6,872 nucleotides of DNA from Arcobacter sp. (GTDB lineage Bacteria > Campylobacterota > Campylobacteria > Campylobacterales > Arcobacteraceae): positions 1 to 6,872 of the forward strand of contig DAOVXU010000088.1 of the NCBI GenBank assembly GCA_030635995.1. Direction: 5' to 3'. Each line of letters opens with the position of its first letter. Positions within the stretch are counted from its first letter, which is position 1. The notes beneath the pieces were generated by a model. That model saw only the letters and a program-made list of their open reading frames with translations, made no database searches and was not told the origin of the DNA. The translations under genes and the position numbers were made by a program. This document shows positions 6,243-6,872 of the stretch, piece after piece.

Positions 6243-6872
6243 ATGAAAAATATTAAATTAAAATTTATTATAATATTCTTTATATCTATAGGTGCAATTT
6301 ATTATGTTTCTGAGCAGGACAAACAAGAAAGAATCCAAATTGTTGTAGATAAATCTCTTTACAACTTAGAATTACACTATAAAATTTTATTGAAAAATCA
6401 ATATAAAATAGCAGACTTAGTATATAAATCAACCATTAAACTAATACCAGAAGTTATAGATATAATGGCAAAAGTTCAAAATGCTTCAAAAGAAGAAAAA
6501 GATATTTTACGAAAAAAACTTTATAACAAATTAAAAATAAAATATGAACTCTTAAAAGCACGAGGGGTACTACAATATCATTTTATCTTACCAAATAATA
6601 AATCATTTTTAAGAATGCATAAGCCAGATAAATATGGTGATGACTTAACTAATATTAGGGAGGATATAGAGCAAGTAAATAAAACTCATAAAATAATAAG
6701 AGGATTAGCACAAGGTAGAACAGCTCATGGATTTAGAAATATCTATCCAATATTTACAAAAGAGGGGAAATACTTGGGTGCTATGGGTGTTGCATTTTCT
6801 AGTGATACTTTTCAAAAACATTTAACACAAATCAGTAAAATTCATACACATTTTATAATAGATAAAAAAATA
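6243..6872 (+). CDS. Membrane-anchored dCache-type sensor, 5' part (runs off the window)
   Basis: The frame is open for 210 codons to the window edge, so the C-terminal output domain is not seen. One hydrophobic segment (about residues 6-23, KFIIIFFISIGAIYYV) is followed by a mostly helical extracytoplasmic region and then LQYHFILPNNKSFLRMHKP, YGDDLTNIREDIEQVNKTHK, GRTAHGFRNIYPIF and GKYLGAMGVAFSSD. By recall this series matches double-Cache sensors (dCache_3 type) that bind small ligands in the periplasm. The missing output could be a histidine kinase, a diguanylate cyclase or a chemoreceptor. An in-frame ATG at 6231 would add four residues (MDKT), but AAAGG at 6226-6230 touches it directly, so 6243 is preferred. 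The gene lies 58 bases after the receiver-kinase on the same strand with no convincing terminator between, suggesting cotranscription and a role upstream of that kinase. Confidence 0.85.
   Translation, partial: MKNIKLKFIIIFFISIGAIYYVSEQDKQERIQIVVDKSLYNLELHYKILLKNQYKIADLVYKSTIKLIPEVIDIMAKVQNASKEEKDILRKKLYNKLKIKYELLKARGVLQYHFILPNNKSFLRMHKPDKYGDDLTNIREDIEQVNKTHKIIRGLAQGRTAHGFRNIYPIFTKEGKYLGAMGVAFSSDTFQKHLTQISKIHTHFIIDKKI

Noticed and set aside
1..6872. CRISPR array, tRNA, rRNA, or intact insertion sequence
   Set aside because: No regularly spaced repeats, cloverleaf-like sequence, ribosomal RNA stretches or transposase frame could be seen on either strand by reading.

Overview
The window looks like a chromosomal segment of an AT-rich member of the Campylobacterota, most likely Arcobacter or a close relative. 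This rests on the very low GC content, the A/T-biased codon choice, and the style of the signalling proteins: a receiver joined to a soluble kinase carrying an HQWKQPL box, and a dCache-type sensor. The genus is an inference and was not tested by any search.

Layout. Positions 1-345 hold no intact gene. On the minus strand there is the decayed remnant of a small helix-turn-helix (excisionase-like) gene, followed by an AT-only inverted repeat and an exact tandem 11-bp repeat that abuts the end of aroE. Positions 346-4047 are a tightly packed minus-strand run, in transcription order: a YbiT-type ABC-F ATPase, a 97-residue two-helix membrane protein of unknown function, hemB (porphobilinogen synthase) and aroE (shikimate dehydrogenase). 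Gaps are 6, 9 and 0 bases, so this is probably one operon joining a ribosome-associated ATPase to tetrapyrrole and aromatic biosynthesis.

Positions 4120-6872 are a signalling locus. An OmpR/PhoB-type response regulator is read leftward. A soluble receiver-histidine kinase is read rightward, followed by the 5' part of a membrane-anchored dCache-type sensor that runs off the right edge. The 112-bp divergent spacer contains a 9-bp direct repeat with 11-bp periodicity, placed where the -35 elements of both divergent promoters should be. This is the geometry expected of an OmpR/PhoB-family operator.

How the parts may work together (inference): the membrane sensor detects an extracytoplasmic ligand, signal reaches the receiver domain of the soluble kinase, the kinase phosphorylates the OmpR-type regulator, and the regulator controls its own divergent promoters. 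The metabolic genes look ordinary. The best leads are the signalling locus with its repeat and the decayed element remnant at the left edge. I see no clear evidence of a wholly new system, CRISPR array, tRNA, rRNA or intact mobile element.
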